Assembly: GCA_030054835.1 (NCBI GenBank)
Contig: JASGVS010000034.1
Span: 62,001-126,000, forward strand
Source of the DNA: UBA3910 sp002391465
GTDB taxonomy: Bacteria; Bacillota; Limnochordia; Darwinibacteriales; Darwinibacteriaceae
Length of the DNA stretch: 64,000 nucleotides
Reading direction: 5' to 3'
Shown: positions 43,326-52,395 of the stretch, one piece after another
How the letters are laid out: each line of letters starts with the position of its first letter
Numbering within the stretch: position 1 is the stretch's first letter
Made by a program: the position numbers and the translations under genes
The notes under the pieces: generated by a model
The model's input: only the letters and a program-made list of their open reading frames with translations
Databases searched by the model: none
What the model was told of the DNA's origin: nothing

Positions 43326-43584
43326 ATGCTAATCTTGCAAGAGCTTTAGTCAGACGAGATTTCTTTCTCGCTGCTGCGTTCTTATGAATGATGCCTTTAG
43401 CAGCGGCCTTATCCAGGGCCTGTACCGCCGTTTTAAGGAGGGCGGGCGCATTGGCAGGATCCTGCTCTAACGCAGCTTCATATCTCCGAAGTGTGGTCCG
43501 CAAACTAGACTTAGCCGCTTTGTTTCTAGCGCGCTTAGTTTCGTTAACCCTCATTCTTTTTTCAGCAGATCTACTGTTTGCCAA
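43324..43584 (-). CDS. rpsT: 30S ribosomal protein S20
   Basis: An 86-residue primary 16S rRNA-binding protein. The N-terminus MANSRSAEKRMRVNETKRAR and the C-terminal IIHKNAAARKKSRLTKAL are diagnostic. It is on the minus strand between holA and gpr, the usual opposite orientation in Firmicutes. The TTG start follows GAGGAGGTG, seven bases upstream. It has a strong promoter. Confidence 0.97.
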   Translation of the reverse strand: MANSRSAEKRMRVNETKRARNKAAKSSLRTTLRRYEAALEQDPANAPALLKTAVQALDKAAAKGIIHKNAAARKKSRLTKALARLA

Positions 43585-43618
43585 GACAATTCACCTCCTC
43601 AGGCCTATGTACTTCGTA

Positions 43619-43647
43619 ATTATACCACTAGAGTGAACCAAGTTCAA
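43619..43647 (-). promoter_or_regulatory. Sigma-A promoter of rpsT
   Basis: On the minus strand TTGAAC (43647-43642), 17-base spacer, consensus TATAAT (43624-43619), 34 bases upstream of the TTG start. Confidence 0.9.
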
Positions 43648-43662
43648 GCGTCTCATAGTAAT

Positions 43663-43692
43663 TGAATAACAACTCTCTTTTAGGTTAATCTA
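43663..43692 (+). promoter_or_regulatory. Candidate forespore (sigma-G/F-type) promoter of gpr
   Basis: TGAATA (43663-43668), 17-base spacer, TAATCTA (43686-43692), close to the sigma-G consensus of a TGAATA-like -35 and a CATACTA-like -10. No sigma-A promoter is evident. B. subtilis gpr is transcribed by sigma-F and sigma-G, which supports the reading. Confidence 0.5.
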
Positions 43693-43712
43693 ACACTGAT
43701 TGGAGGGAGAGT

Positions 43713-44771
43713 ATGTCGAATTTGGAAACAGCAGATCGACTTTTTGAAAAATACAATGTGAGGACCGACTTAGCACTGGAGTCACATCAAGCGGTGATTG
43801 AGCGGGAGGGACCGCCCGAACTACCGGGCGTACAGGTCCATACTGAAGATCACGAGGGTGTGTTGGTGACCCGTATTAAGGTGGAAAGCGATTTAGGTGC
43901 CCAATTGATGGGTAAGCCGCAGGGAAATTACAGTACTCTGGAATCGACTGCCCTGAGGGAGCACAATCGCGATGTGCACGAGACGATAGCGGAACTAACG
44001 GCGAAGGAAATAGACTGGTTTCTTACAGAGGCGGGCCTTGGTCCAGAAGACAGCGTGATCGTGGTGGGGTTAGGCAATTGGAACGCCACGCCTGACGCGT
44101 TGGGACCCCGGGTAGTGGAGAGCTTAATGGTGACACGCCATCTCTTGGAGATGACTCCGCCGGAGCTGAGGAAAGGGCTTCGACCCATTGCCGCCATATC
44201 CCCTGGGGTGTTGGGCCTAACGGGCATTGAGACAGGGGAGATAATTATGGGAGTTGTTGATCGGATCGGGGCTAAGGCTGTGATCTGTATCGATGCTTTA
44301 GCAAGCCGCAGTGTGGATAGACTCTGCAGTACCATCCAAATCTCAGACACTGGCATCAACCCGGGAGCGGGCGTGGGTAACCGGCGTTTGGCCATCAACC
44401 GGGAGAGTATGGGTGTGCCCGTGATCGCAATCGGCATTCCCACTGTGGTCCATGCGGTAACAATCATCTCCGATGCCATGGAACTCTTGGAACAGAATCA
44501 GCAAAAACCCCAGGAAGGCCATCCTTCCCAGGGTGTGCAGTTCAACGTGGATCCGGAAATGCTGTTGTCTAACCCGCCTCCGCCCCAGCCGCCAATGGAC
44601 AAACGTCGTCTCATGGCCAGCCTGCTCGATCCCTATCTCGGTACCATGATTGTCACTCCCAAGGAGATAGACGTCTTGATCGAAGAGGTGAGCGATGTTA
44701 TAGCCGGTGCCCTCAACACCGCCTTCCATGAGGGTGTGAGCTACGACGAGGTGTTTAAGTATCTAAGTTAA
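43713..44771 (+). CDS. gpr: Germination protease GPR
   Basis: A 352-residue aspartic-type protease (peptidase family A25) that degrades small acid-soluble spore proteins at germination. It is made as a zymogen in the forespore; the N-terminal NVRTDLALESH region around residue 15 corresponds to the self-cleavage zone in characterised GPR. Other family blocks: VVGLGNWNATPDALGPRVV, ISPGVLGLTGIET, INPGAGVGNRR and GVPVIAIGIPTVVHA. TTGGAGGGAG precedes the ATG. Its 3' end overlaps the oppositely oriented GerMN gene by four bases. Confidence 0.97.
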   Translation: MSNLETADRLFEKYNVRTDLALESHQAVIEREGPPELPGVQVHTEDHEGVLVTRIKVESDLGAQLMGKPQGNYSTLESTALREHNRDVHETIAELTAKEIDWFLTEAGLGPEDSVIVVGLGNWNATPDALGPRVVESLMVTRHLLEMTPPELRKGLRPIAAISPGVLGLTGIETGEIIMGVVDRIGAKAVICIDALASRSVDRLCSTIQISDTGINPGAGVGNRRLAINRESMGVPVIAIGIPTVVHAVTIISDAMELLEQNQQKPQEGHPSQGVQFNVDPEMLLSNPPPPQPPMDKRRLMASLLDPYLGTMIVTPKEIDVLIEEVSDVIAGALNTAFHEGVSYDEVFKYLS

Positions 44772-45331
44772 TTGGTTGAGCGCGTGATCGGCTCGGAAAT
44801 CAAGATATGGCCGCCGATAGTTTCGATCCGCTCCCCTTCTACCAAGAACTGCACCCTCTCAATTTCGGGGAACTCGGTTAGGGTGTTCACTACCGCTTCG
44901 ATCAGATAGGATTCAATTAACGCGCCGCCGTTGAAGTCCTGGACGATTTCTTGGCTGAAGTTCACCGTGGCCAACCCGGCGTGGATACTTAGGCCGAGGA
45001 GACGGGTGGTAGGTGGAACGGAAGGTATTAGGTCTTCATCCCCTTGGGGTCCCGCCAAAAGTGCCTGGAGCGCCGTATGGGGTGTGGCGGGCCCATGTAG
45101 TTCGCGGCTGATCGGTACCAGGAAAAAGTCGGTGGGCGTTGACTTGATCAGAAAGATTACCGCGTGTTCTTTCTGGGCAGGAGGCTCTTCAAGTTCGGCT
45201 AACTTAGTTTTGAGCGTAGTCAGCTCTGTCGCAAGTGAACCTACCTGTTGCTGAAGCATTAGGAAACGCCAGCCCACAAGACCAATTAATACTAGGACTA
45301 CGATCAGTCCAACCCATCTTGCCAAGCGCAT
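44768..45331 (-). CDS. GerMN-domain membrane protein
   Basis: A 187-residue protein with an N-terminal transmembrane helix (about 8-26), a short coiled coil (LQQQVGSLATELTTLKTKLAEL), and a C-terminal GerMN domain (about 70-180: TALQALLAGP, GLATVNFSQEIVQDF, IERVQFLVEGERIE). GerM proteins act in sporulation and cortex assembly in B. subtilis, and the domain also occurs in other envelope proteins. ATG 45331 is chosen because GGAAGGG lies eight bases upstream; GTG 45352 would add seven residues. It is convergent with gpr and divergent from spoIIP. Confidence 0.85.
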   Translation of the reverse strand: MRLARWVGLIVVLVLIGLVGWRFLMLQQQVGSLATELTTLKTKLAELEEPPAQKEHAVIFLIKSTPTDFFLVPISRELHGPATPHTALQALLAGPQGDEDLIPSVPPTTRLLGLSIHAGLATVNFSQEIVQDFNGGALIESYLIEAVVNTLTEFPEIERVQFLVEGERIETIGGHILISEPITRSTN

Positions 45332-45373
45332 TTCATCATCCCTTCCTCTCACAGCTTGCCTAGACCAAGTCTA

Positions 45374-45402
45374 TCATATTTTCCTTGTCCCGGAAATATA
45401 GT
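45374..45402 (+). promoter_or_regulatory. Candidate sigma-E (mother-cell) promoter of spoIIP
   Basis: TCATATT (45374-45380), 14-base spacer, AATATAGT (45395-45402), close to the sigma-E consensus (GTCATATT and CATACAAT). spoIIP is under sigma-E in B. subtilis. Transcription would start just before the ribosome-binding site. Confidence 0.5.
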
Positions 45403-45425
45403 TGGGAAGAGGAAGAGGTGGTGAT

Positions 45426-46508
45426 ATGCGCTTTAGACTGCGCAAAATCCGAGCCAGAATTCGCCGCCGCTTGATCCGTGGGAGGGTCGGTGTGATTCTT
45501 CCCCGGATCATCCTGGCACTTATTTTTTTTGCCCTAGTTTTCAGCAGTTATCAGCTGCTTTCCACCGAAGATGCCTTTGACCATGCGTTAGCCAGGTCCC
45601 TGCTTCGCTTGGGTATGCCCAACACGGCAGAACTCGAGCCGGGTATGACCCGGCAGTTTGATCTGCGTTCCTTTGTTTATCTCCTCACTTCCTATGACCT
45701 GTACGACCCCCTGAGCATATTGCGGCTCACACTGCCCTTCGCGGGCCATGGACCGGAGCAGCTGCGGGCATGGGAAGAACGTCCATTTGTTTTTATCCAG
45801 GAGCTGACATTTGCCCCCGATCCGGTGCGTCCAACTCCACCTGCGGCGAGGGAGGAGGAGCCTGTTCAACGCAGTCTATCGCCCAAGGTGTTGATTTACC
45901 ATACCCATACTTCCGAGATGTATCTTGGTCGCTCCATACCTGCGTCCCAATCCAGCTTGGGGCATTATCAATTTCGCAACCTGGCTGATCCCACAATTAC
46001 CGGGGTGATGGCGGTTGGGCGTCATCTGTACAATGCCCTAAACAGACTGGGAGTCCCAGCCCTGCATGAAACACGCATTCACACCCTGCCTAACATCAAC
46101 CACAGTTACGCCAATTCGGAGCGGACGGTAAGGGATATCCTGAGTCGAAACAAAGGGATCGAACTCGTAATTGATCTCCACCGCGACGCAGGCGTGCCGG
46201 GACCATCTGTTATGATTGACGGTCGCAGTGTGGCCAGGATCTGTTTAGTGGTAGGAACGGCAGAAGCGATTCCCCTGTCCCATCCAAACTTCCGGGAGAA
46301 TCTGGACTTCGCCCGCAAAATCAAGGCGGTTTGCGATGAGATGTACCCTAGTCTAATGCGTCCCATTCAGGTGCAGACCCAGGCCCGCTACAACCAGCAT
46401 CTCCATCCCCACAGTATCATTGTGGAGTTGGGCTCGGTGGAAAACACTTTAGAAGAGGCTCTCCTAGCCGCAGAGTTGTTGGCCAACGTCCTTGTTCGTG
46501 TCCTCTGA
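45426..46508 (+). CDS. spoIIP: Stage II sporulation protein P (SpoIIP), amidase/endopeptidase
   Basis: A 360-residue membrane-anchored peptidoglycan hydrolase acting with SpoIID and SpoIIM in septal thinning and engulfment. It has an Arg-rich start, a transmembrane helix (about 24-42), a linker, and the SpoIIP domain with zinc-site motifs LIYHTHTSEMY, LVIDLHRDA and SIIVELGSVENTLEEA. ATG 45426 has AAGAGGTGGTG upstream and is preferred over GTG 45402. The gpr-spoIIP-lepA order is common in Firmicutes. Confidence 0.95.
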   Translation: MRFRLRKIRARIRRRLIRGRVGVILPRIILALIFFALVFSSYQLLSTEDAFDHALARSLLRLGMPNTAELEPGMTRQFDLRSFVYLLTSYDLYDPLSILRLTLPFAGHGPEQLRAWEERPFVFIQELTFAPDPVRPTPPAAREEEPVQRSLSPKVLIYHTHTSEMYLGRSIPASQSSLGHYQFRNLADPTITGVMAVGRHLYNALNRLGVPALHETRIHTLPNINHSYANSERTVRDILSRNKGIELVIDLHRDAGVPGPSVMIDGRSVARICLVVGTAEAIPLSHPNFRENLDFARKIKAVCDEMYPSLMRPIQVQTQARYNQHLHPHSIIVELGSVENTLEEALLAAELLANVLVRVL

Positions 46509-46564
46509 CAGGAATTGTACTAACCGAGGCGAATAGTCTATGTTGTTGCGGGAAGGGGAGAACG

Positions 46565-48163
46565 ATGGAGACTCAGAGCAGGAGACAAGTTACTAAAGCA
46601 GCTGGCATTGTGATGTCAGCCATTTTGATCAGTAGGATTTTGGGTTTTATCCGGGAAAGGGCAGTGGCAGAGGTCTTTGGGCGTACTGGTATTACGGATG
46701 TGTTCTTTGCCGCCTTTGCGCTGCCTGACTTAATGTATCAGTTGTTGGTGGGTGGGGCATTAAGCTCCGCCTTTATTCCCGTTTTCACCGAATACTTGGC
46801 CAAAGATCAGGAAAAGGAAGCCTGGCATGTGGCCAGTATCTTTTTGAATCTTACTGTTTTAGCCCTGTTGGCGATTATGATCTTTGGTGTGATTTTCACC
46901 CCTGTTCTGGCACCCTTGGTTGGTGTGGGGTTCAGCGGTGAGCAGAAGGATCTCTTGGTACTCCTAATGAGGGTAACCTTTCCCGCTGTCTTTTTCACCG
47001 CCCTTTCCGGGCTGTCCATGGGTGTCTTAAATTCGTACCAGAGCTTTACCAAGCCGGCCCTGGGCCCCATTCTTTACAATTCAGGACAGATTTTTGGAGC
47101 CTACGGTTTGGGTCGTCCACTGGGGATAATGGGTATGGCAGTTGGCACAATTATTGGTGCGGTGGGCAGTTTTTCCATTCAGCTACCGGAAGTGTTGCGC
47201 CGCGCCCGGGGCAATTATCGAGCTGTGATCGATCTCAAACATCCGGGCATCCGCCGTATGGGTAAATTGATGCTGCCGGCCGTGATTGGCTTGTCTATTG
47301 CCCAGATCAATATTATTGTAGGCCAAAACCTGGCCTCCACCTTGGAGACAGGCTCAATTGTGGCGCTACGCCTTGCTAACAGGCTGATCAACTTTCCCCT
47401 TGGGATTTTTGCCATGGGGATCTCAACTGCCATTTTCCCAACCCTATCACGTCTGATTGCCCGAGATAGGAGGGAGGAGTTCAAAGACACCTTCCTTTTT
47501 GGTCTGCGGGTAATCGCTTTTATAACTATCCCCTCTGCGGTGGGTATGGCTGTATTGAGGGTACCCATTGTGCGTCTTCTCTTTGAATCAGGTGAGTTCA
47601 CCGCCGTTGATACGCTGGCTACAGCTTATGCTCTACTTTTTTATGTTCCCGGGCTCTTTGCCCAGGCGGCCATTCAGGTCACAACCCGTGGCTACTATTC
47701 GCTGCAGGATACCGTTACTCCGGTGAAAATCGGGTTTGCCGGCGTGGTGCTGAACTTTCTCCTCAGCATAGCCTTTTTACGCTGGACTTCTTTAGGTGCA
47801 GGCGGTCTAGCCCTGGCGTTTTCCCTCAGTTCCCTTTTCAACATGGCGGCGGCCCTAGCTGTACTTGGTAGTAGACTTGGTGGTTTGGGCGGTTCTAGAC
47901 TGGCCTCCACCATCACTAAGGCGATTGTAGGTTCGCTGGTTATGGGCGTTGCCGCCCACTACACTGCTGGACTATTGGGAGCCAGAGTGGATCTCACCAG
48001 GAAACTGGGTCAGTTCATCCAGACCTTTGGCGCCATCGGCGTGGGGATGTTGGTTTATGCTTTGATGAGCTTGTTACTGCGGATGGAAGAAACACAGTTT
48101 GTCCTTGGCTTAGTCAGCCGCAGGCTCAAGAAACGGGATTCTGCTGATGCCGATGGTCAGTGA
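46565..48163 (+). CDS. murJ: Lipid II flippase MurJ (MOP superfamily)
   Basis: A 532-residue polytopic protein with about 14 transmembrane helices that moves lipid II across the membrane for peptidoglycan synthesis. Typical sequence: AAGIVMSAILISRILGFIRERAVAEVFG at the N-terminus (split here as ISRILGFIRERAVAEVFG), DVFFAAFALPDLMYQLL, GALSSAFIPVFTEYL, and the central RLANRLINFPLGIFAMGIST. It follows spoIIP by 56 bases. A sporulation-specific paralogue role is possible given the neighbours, but the sequence does not tell. Confidence 0.93.
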   Translation: METQSRRQVTKAAGIVMSAILISRILGFIRERAVAEVFGRTGITDVFFAAFALPDLMYQLLVGGALSSAFIPVFTEYLAKDQEKEAWHVASIFLNLTVLALLAIMIFGVIFTPVLAPLVGVGFSGEQKDLLVLLMRVTFPAVFFTALSGLSMGVLNSYQSFTKPALGPILYNSGQIFGAYGLGRPLGIMGMAVGTIIGAVGSFSIQLPEVLRRARGNYRAVIDLKHPGIRRMGKLMLPAVIGLSIAQINIIVGQNLASTLETGSIVALRLANRLINFPLGIFAMGISTAIFPTLSRLIARDRREEFKDTFLFGLRVIAFITIPSAVGMAVLRVPIVRLLFESGEFTAVDTLATAYALLFYVPGLFAQAAIQVTTRGYYSLQDTVTPVKIGFAGVVLNFLLSIAFLRWTSLGAGGLALAFSLSSLFNMAAALAVLGSRLGGLGGSRLASTITKAIVGSLVMGVAAHYTAGLLGARVDLTRKLGQFIQTFGAIGVGMLVYALMSLLLRMEETQFVLGLVSRRLKKRDSADADGQ

Positions 48164-48172
48164 TCCATGGTT

Positions 48173-48200
48173 TTGAATTACACCCTTTGTATGATATAAT
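48173..48200 (+). promoter_or_regulatory. Sigma-A promoter of lepA
   Basis: TTGAAT (48173-48178), 16-base spacer, consensus TATAAT (48195-48200), 38 bases before the lepA ATG. Confidence 0.78.
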
Positions 48201-48238
48201 AAAGCCGCTAAATTACGTGCAAAGGAATTGGTAGAAGT

Positions 48239-50035
48239 ATGTCCCAGAAGAACATCCGTAACTTCTGTATCATTGCCCATATTGACCATGGGAAATCAAC
48301 GCTTGCCGATCGCATCTTGGAATACACCGGGGCACTGAGTGACCGGGAGATGGCTGATCAGGTTCTCGACTCCATGGATTTGGAGAGGGAGCGGGGGATT
48401 ACCATTAAGCTGCAGGCTGTCCGGTTGAACTACAAGGCAGCCGACGGCGAAGAATACGTCCTCAATCTGATTGACACCCCGGGGCACGTGGATTTTTCCT
48501 ATGAAGTATCGCGCAGCCTTGCGGCCTGTGAGGGTGCTCTTTTGGTGATCGATGCTTCCCAAGGTATTGAAGCCCAGACTTTAGCAAATCTCTATCTTGC
48601 CCTAGATCATGACTTGGAAGTAATACCTGTCATTAATAAAATCGACCTGCCCAATGCGGATCCGGAAAGAGTCAAACAGGAGCTGGAGGAGTCCATTGGC
48701 TTTTCAGGCGATGAAGCGGTTTTAGTCAGCGCCCGCACAGGCCAGGGAATAGTGGATGTGCTGGAAGCAATCGTACAGCGTATTCCCGCCCCCAAAGGCG
48801 ATCCGGACGCTCCGGCACGGGCAATGATTTTCGACTCCCATTATGATCAGTACCGGGGAGCGGTGGCCTACGCTAGGGTTGTGGACGGTACCATTCGCAA
48901 AGGTGACATCATCCGCATGATGAGCAGCGGCAGAGAATTTGAAGTGGACGAACTAGGCGTGTTCCGGCCGGCCATGGTTAGTGTCGCTGCCTTGGGCCCT
49001 GGCGACGTGGGCTGCGTTATTGCCAGTATGAAAGATGTGCGGGATACGCGAGTGGGGGATACCATTACGGTAGCGGCCAGACCGGCCAAGGAGCCCCTCT
49101 CCGGTTATCGCCCAGCTAAACCCATGGTTTTCTGTGGTCTGTATCCTGTGATTAACGAAGAATACCTCGATCTGCGGGATGCCCTGCAAAAACTGCAGCT
49201 GAATGATGCCTCTCTTACTTTTGAGGCCGAATCCTCTGTGGCTTTGGGTTTTGGCTACCGTTGTGGCTTTTTGGGTCTGCTGCACCTGGAAATCGTGCAG
49301 GAGCGTTTAGAGCGGGAGTTTGATCTCGATCTAATTACTACTGCTCCCAGTGTAGTTTACCAGGTTGTAAAGAAGGACGGGACCGTGTTGGAAGTGGATA
49401 ATCCTGCGGCACTGCCCGATCCCACCGAGATTGACCATATTAAAGAACCCTATGTACGGGCGAGCGTTATGGTGCCAGATGACTTTGTGGGAGCAGTGAT
49501 GGATCTTTGCCAGGATCGCCGGGGAATCTTCCTCAACATGCAGTATGTTACGCCCGAACGGGCCCACTTGGAATACGAGCTGCCCTTGGCGGAAATCCTG
49601 ATGGATTTCTTTGACCGGCTGAAGTCACGGACAAAGGGCTATGCCTCCTTAGATTACGAGTTCATCGGTTACCGAGAAGCCCAGGTTGTCAAACTCGATA
49701 TTCTGCTCAACGGCAACCCGGTCGACGCCCTCTCCTGCATTATCCATGCCGATAAGGCGCAGGTTAGGGGACGCAGCCTGGTGGAAAAGCTGAAAGAAGT
49801 CATTCCCAGGCAGCAGTTTGAAGTGCCTATCCAGGCAGCTATCGGCCATAAGATTATTGCCAGGGAAACAGTGCGGGCCCTGCGGAAGGACGTCTTAGCC
49901 AAGTGCTACGGCGGTGACGTGAGCCGTAAGCGCAAACTGCTCGAAAAGCAGAAGGAAGGCAAAAAACGCATGAAGAGCTTGGGTAATGTGGACGTCCCCC
50001 AGGAAGCCTTTATGGCTATTTTAAAGGTGGATTAG
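48239..50035 (+). CDS. lepA: Elongation factor 4 (LepA)
   Basis: A 598-residue ribosome-associated translational GTPase implicated in back-translocation and ribosome assembly. The G domain has AHIDHGKSTL (13-22), RGITIKLQAV, DTPGHVDF and NKIDLP. It is followed by domains II, III and V and the LepA-specific C-terminal domain (VDALSCIIHADKAQVRGRSL; KCYGGDVSRKRKLLEKQKEG). The sequence is full length. hemW follows 10 bases later; the lepA-hemW-hrcA order is standard in Firmicutes. Confidence 0.98.
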   Translation: MSQKNIRNFCIIAHIDHGKSTLADRILEYTGALSDREMADQVLDSMDLERERGITIKLQAVRLNYKAADGEEYVLNLIDTPGHVDFSYEVSRSLAACEGALLVIDASQGIEAQTLANLYLALDHDLEVIPVINKIDLPNADPERVKQELEESIGFSGDEAVLVSARTGQGIVDVLEAIVQRIPAPKGDPDAPARAMIFDSHYDQYRGAVAYARVVDGTIRKGDIIRMMSSGREFEVDELGVFRPAMVSVAALGPGDVGCVIASMKDVRDTRVGDTITVAARPAKEPLSGYRPAKPMVFCGLYPVINEEYLDLRDALQKLQLNDASLTFEAESSVALGFGYRCGFLGLLHLEIVQERLEREFDLDLITTAPSVVYQVVKKDGTVLEVDNPAALPDPTEIDHIKEPYVRASVMVPDDFVGAVMDLCQDRRGIFLNMQYVTPERAHLEYELPLAEILMDFFDRLKSRTKGYASLDYEFIGYREAQVVKLDILLNGNPVDALSCIIHADKAQVRGRSLVEKLKEVIPRQQFEVPIQAAIGHKIIARETVRALRKDVLAKCYGGDVSRKRKLLEKQKEGKKRMKSLGNVDVPQEAFMAILKVD

Positions 50036-50045
50036 GTGGACCACT

Positions 50046-51200
50046 ATGGAACAAACTTTGGGTATCTACATCCATGTTCCCTTCTGCGAACACAAATGTT
50101 ATTACTGTGACTTCTATTCGATAGTTGCTGGCGCCCACGCGGACTTCGCTGGGGTTGTCAGCAGCTATCTTGTTTCTCTGCGCAAAGAAGCTCTGCTCTA
50201 CCAATCCCAATGGGCAGGGCATTACTTCAATTCACTCTTCTTAGGTGGCGGTACGCCTACCATCTTACCGGCAGAGGATCTGGCGGAGTTGGTTACGTTT
50301 TTTCGTACAGAACTACCCCTCTCTCCACAAGCCGAAATCACCGTGGAAGCAAACCCCAATACACTATCTTACGAAGGACTGAAGCTATTAGGTGCTGCAG
50401 GAGTAAACAGGATTAGTCTGGGAGCTCAGGCTTTTCAAGATTCCCTGCTGCGGTCATTGGGCCGCCTCCACAGCGCCGATCAAATCATAAGCAGTGTAAA
50501 ACGGATCAGGCGGGCGGGGATTGGCAATGTCAATTTGGATCTGATGTTCGGTCTGCCTGGGCAGACAATGGGGGACTGGGTAGATACACTTGAACAGGCG
50601 TTAGCACTTGAGCCTGAACATTTTTCTTGTTACAGCCTAATCCTTGAAGAGGGTACCCCCTTTGCCGATTGGGAAAGGGCTGGGCTCCTCAAGCTTCCTA
50701 GCCATGATCTCCAAGCCGAGATGTTCGAAACTGCAATTAGAATCCTCACTGCTGCCGGGTATGTGCATTATGAAATATCTAATTTTTCCAGACCTGGCCG
50801 CCAATCCCGCCATAATCTTCTTTATTGGTACAACCAACCCTTTCTTGGGCTCGGCCCAGGAGCAACCGGTTATTTAGGACGGACTCGTTACACCAATGCC
50901 CCTGATGTTTGGGGGTATATTCACGACATCGGAGAAGGCAAGCTGCCCACCCGCAGCAGCATTTCTGTTACCCTGGAGGAGGAAATGGATGAGACCATGA
51001 TGGTGGGTATGCGGCTTTTGGCAGGTGTGAGTGAGGAATCATTCCGTCTGCGCTATGGCGTCAGTTACTTCGATGTTTATCCTGAACAGATAGCCGACTT
51101 GATGGCGAGGGGTTTGGTTGAACACACAGATGGCCATCTCCGCGTCACAAAACGGGGCCTTTTCCTGGAAAACCTGGTGTCAGGGGCCTTTCTCCGCTAG
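50046..51200 (+). CDS. hemW: Heme chaperone HemW (radical SAM, HemN-like)
   Basis: A 384-residue radical SAM protein with the cluster motif VPFCEHKCYYCDFYS (C-x3-C-x2-C) near residue 13, then LFLGGGTPTILPAEDL and LDLMFGLPGQTMGDW. HemW proteins bind heme and transfer it to target proteins. They differ from coproporphyrinogen dehydrogenase HemN by lacking the extra N-terminal residues, as here, where the motif lies close to the start. A C-terminal HemN-type domain (LLYWYNQPFLGLGPGATGY) is present. The ATG follows AGGTGG. Confidence 0.93.
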   Translation: MEQTLGIYIHVPFCEHKCYYCDFYSIVAGAHADFAGVVSSYLVSLRKEALLYQSQWAGHYFNSLFLGGGTPTILPAEDLAELVTFFRTELPLSPQAEITVEANPNTLSYEGLKLLGAAGVNRISLGAQAFQDSLLRSLGRLHSADQIISSVKRIRRAGIGNVNLDLMFGLPGQTMGDWVDTLEQALALEPEHFSCYSLILEEGTPFADWERAGLLKLPSHDLQAEMFETAIRILTAAGYVHYEISNFSRPGRQSRHNLLYWYNQPFLGLGPGATGYLGRTRYTNAPDVWGYIHDIGEGKLPTRSSISVTLEEEMDETMMVGMRLLAGVSEESFRLRYGVSYFDVYPEQIADLMARGLVEHTDGHLRVTKRGLFLENLVSGAFLR

Positions 51201-51211
51201 GACGAGCCCAC

Positions 51212-51240
51212 TTGACAAACGCAAGTTGAAGTGATATTTT
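51212..51240 (+). promoter_or_regulatory. Sigma-A promoter of the hrcA-grpE-dnaK-dnaJ operon
   Basis: TTGACA (51212-51217), 17-base spacer, TATTTT (51235-51240). The CIRCE operator begins about eight bases after the expected transcription start, so HrcA binding would block initiation or clearance. Confidence 0.87.
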
Positions 51241-51254
51241 ATGGTTAAATAATG

Positions 51255-51281
51255 TTAGCACTCTATCCTCTTGAGTGCTAA
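51255..51281 (+). promoter_or_regulatory. CIRCE operator (HrcA binding site)
   Basis: A perfect inverted repeat TTAGCACTC-N9-GAGTGCTAA (51255-51263 and 51273-51281), identical to the CIRCE consensus. It lies between the promoter and hrcA, giving autoregulated heat-shock control of the operon. Confidence 0.98.
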
Positions 51282-51299
51282 AAAGGAGGGCGGCAGACC

Positions 51300-52319
51300 A
51301 TGTTGGGTGAGCGGAAAAAGAAGGTGCTTCGCGCCATTATTGATAGCTATATTGAAACTGCTGAGCCGGTGGGCTCCCGTACAATTGCGCGCAGACATGA
51401 TCTGGGTGTCTCGTCCGCCACGATCCGCAATGAAATGGCGGATCTGGAGGAGATAGGCTACCTGCATCAACCCCATGTATCGGCGGGCCGCATTCCTTCC
51501 GATAAAGGCTATCGTTTTTACGTCGACTCGTTAATGAGTCCCTATCCCTTTTCCCAGGGGGATAGGGTGAGAATACATGAGAGTTTTGCTAAGGCTAGGT
51601 TGGGTCTAAAACAGGCCATCCATGAGGCTTCCCGCCTCTTAGCTCTGCTTACCGACTCCATTTCCCTGGCTGTTGCGCCCGCCGCAGATCAGCTTGTGTT
51701 GAAACACCTGCAGTTGGCGGCAATTGAAGATTCGGGGATTTTGCTCACTGTCGTGCTCCATCCCGGTGTGGTGAAAAACCGTCTGATCCGGACTGAGCAG
51801 ACGTATACGCCGGCGGAACTCTATGAGCTCTCACTGGTGCTAAACCAGAAGCTGCGAGGGGTCACTTACCAGGACTTAGGGACGACCATCCTCAATGAGA
51901 TTGCCCGTGACTACGGGGATATTGGTAAGGTGTTGGTGGAGCTGCTTCTGCAGGGTTTAGTGGAAGAGAGGAATGAACAGGTTTTCGCTTCCGGTGCAGT
52001 GAACATCTTGAATCAACCCGAATTCCGCGATGTGGAACGGGCCATCGCGCTTTTGGAGATCCTGGAAGAAAAAGAAAGGCTTCTCAGCCTGCTGAATAGT
52101 GTCTCCACTCCCAGCGGGGTTCAGGTTGTGATAGGCAGCGAGAACGAAATCAGCTCCCTCCACGACTGCAGTGTAATTAGCTGCACATATTATGTGGGCG
52201 GTGATGTGGTGGGCACTCTAGGCGTGATTGGGCCAACTCGGATGGATTATGCGAAGGTCGTGGCCGCAGTGGGATTGGTTTCCCATTCTTTGAGTGAGTA
52301 TCTAACAGAGCAGAAATAA
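51300..52319 (+). CDS. hrcA: Heat-inducible transcription repressor HrcA
   Basis: A 339-residue repressor binding CIRCE, active when GroE is available. The N-terminal winged helix (RKKKVLRAIIDSYIETAEPVGSRT, SSATIRNEMADLEEIGYL, then HVSAGRIPSDKGYRFYVD) is followed by a GAF-like domain and dimerisation region. The ATG follows AAAAGGAGGG. It is the first gene of hrcA-grpE-dnaK-dnaJ and has a perfect CIRCE upstream. Confidence 0.97.
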   Translation: MLGERKKKVLRAIIDSYIETAEPVGSRTIARRHDLGVSSATIRNEMADLEEIGYLHQPHVSAGRIPSDKGYRFYVDSLMSPYPFSQGDRVRIHESFAKARLGLKQAIHEASRLLALLTDSISLAVAPAADQLVLKHLQLAAIEDSGILLTVVLHPGVVKNRLIRTEQTYTPAELYELSLVLNQKLRGVTYQDLGTTILNEIARDYGDIGKVLVELLLQGLVEERNEQVFASGAVNILNQPEFRDVERAIALLEILEEKERLLSLLNSVSTPSGVQVVIGSENEISSLHDCSVISCTYYVGGDVVGTLGVIGPTRMDYAKVVAAVGLVSHSLSEYLTEQK

Positions 52320-52395
52320 CCGCTCTGGTGCGGCCAGTTAGAATAAAGGCGAACCCTTGCGCCAGCAGGGGTCATTTTTTGAGGGGGTTGCTTGC

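Noticed and set aside
52351..52380. Hairpin followed by T6 between hrcA and grpE
   Set aside because: The stem has several mismatches and would interrupt the heat-shock operon; it may be a weak attenuator but support is poor.
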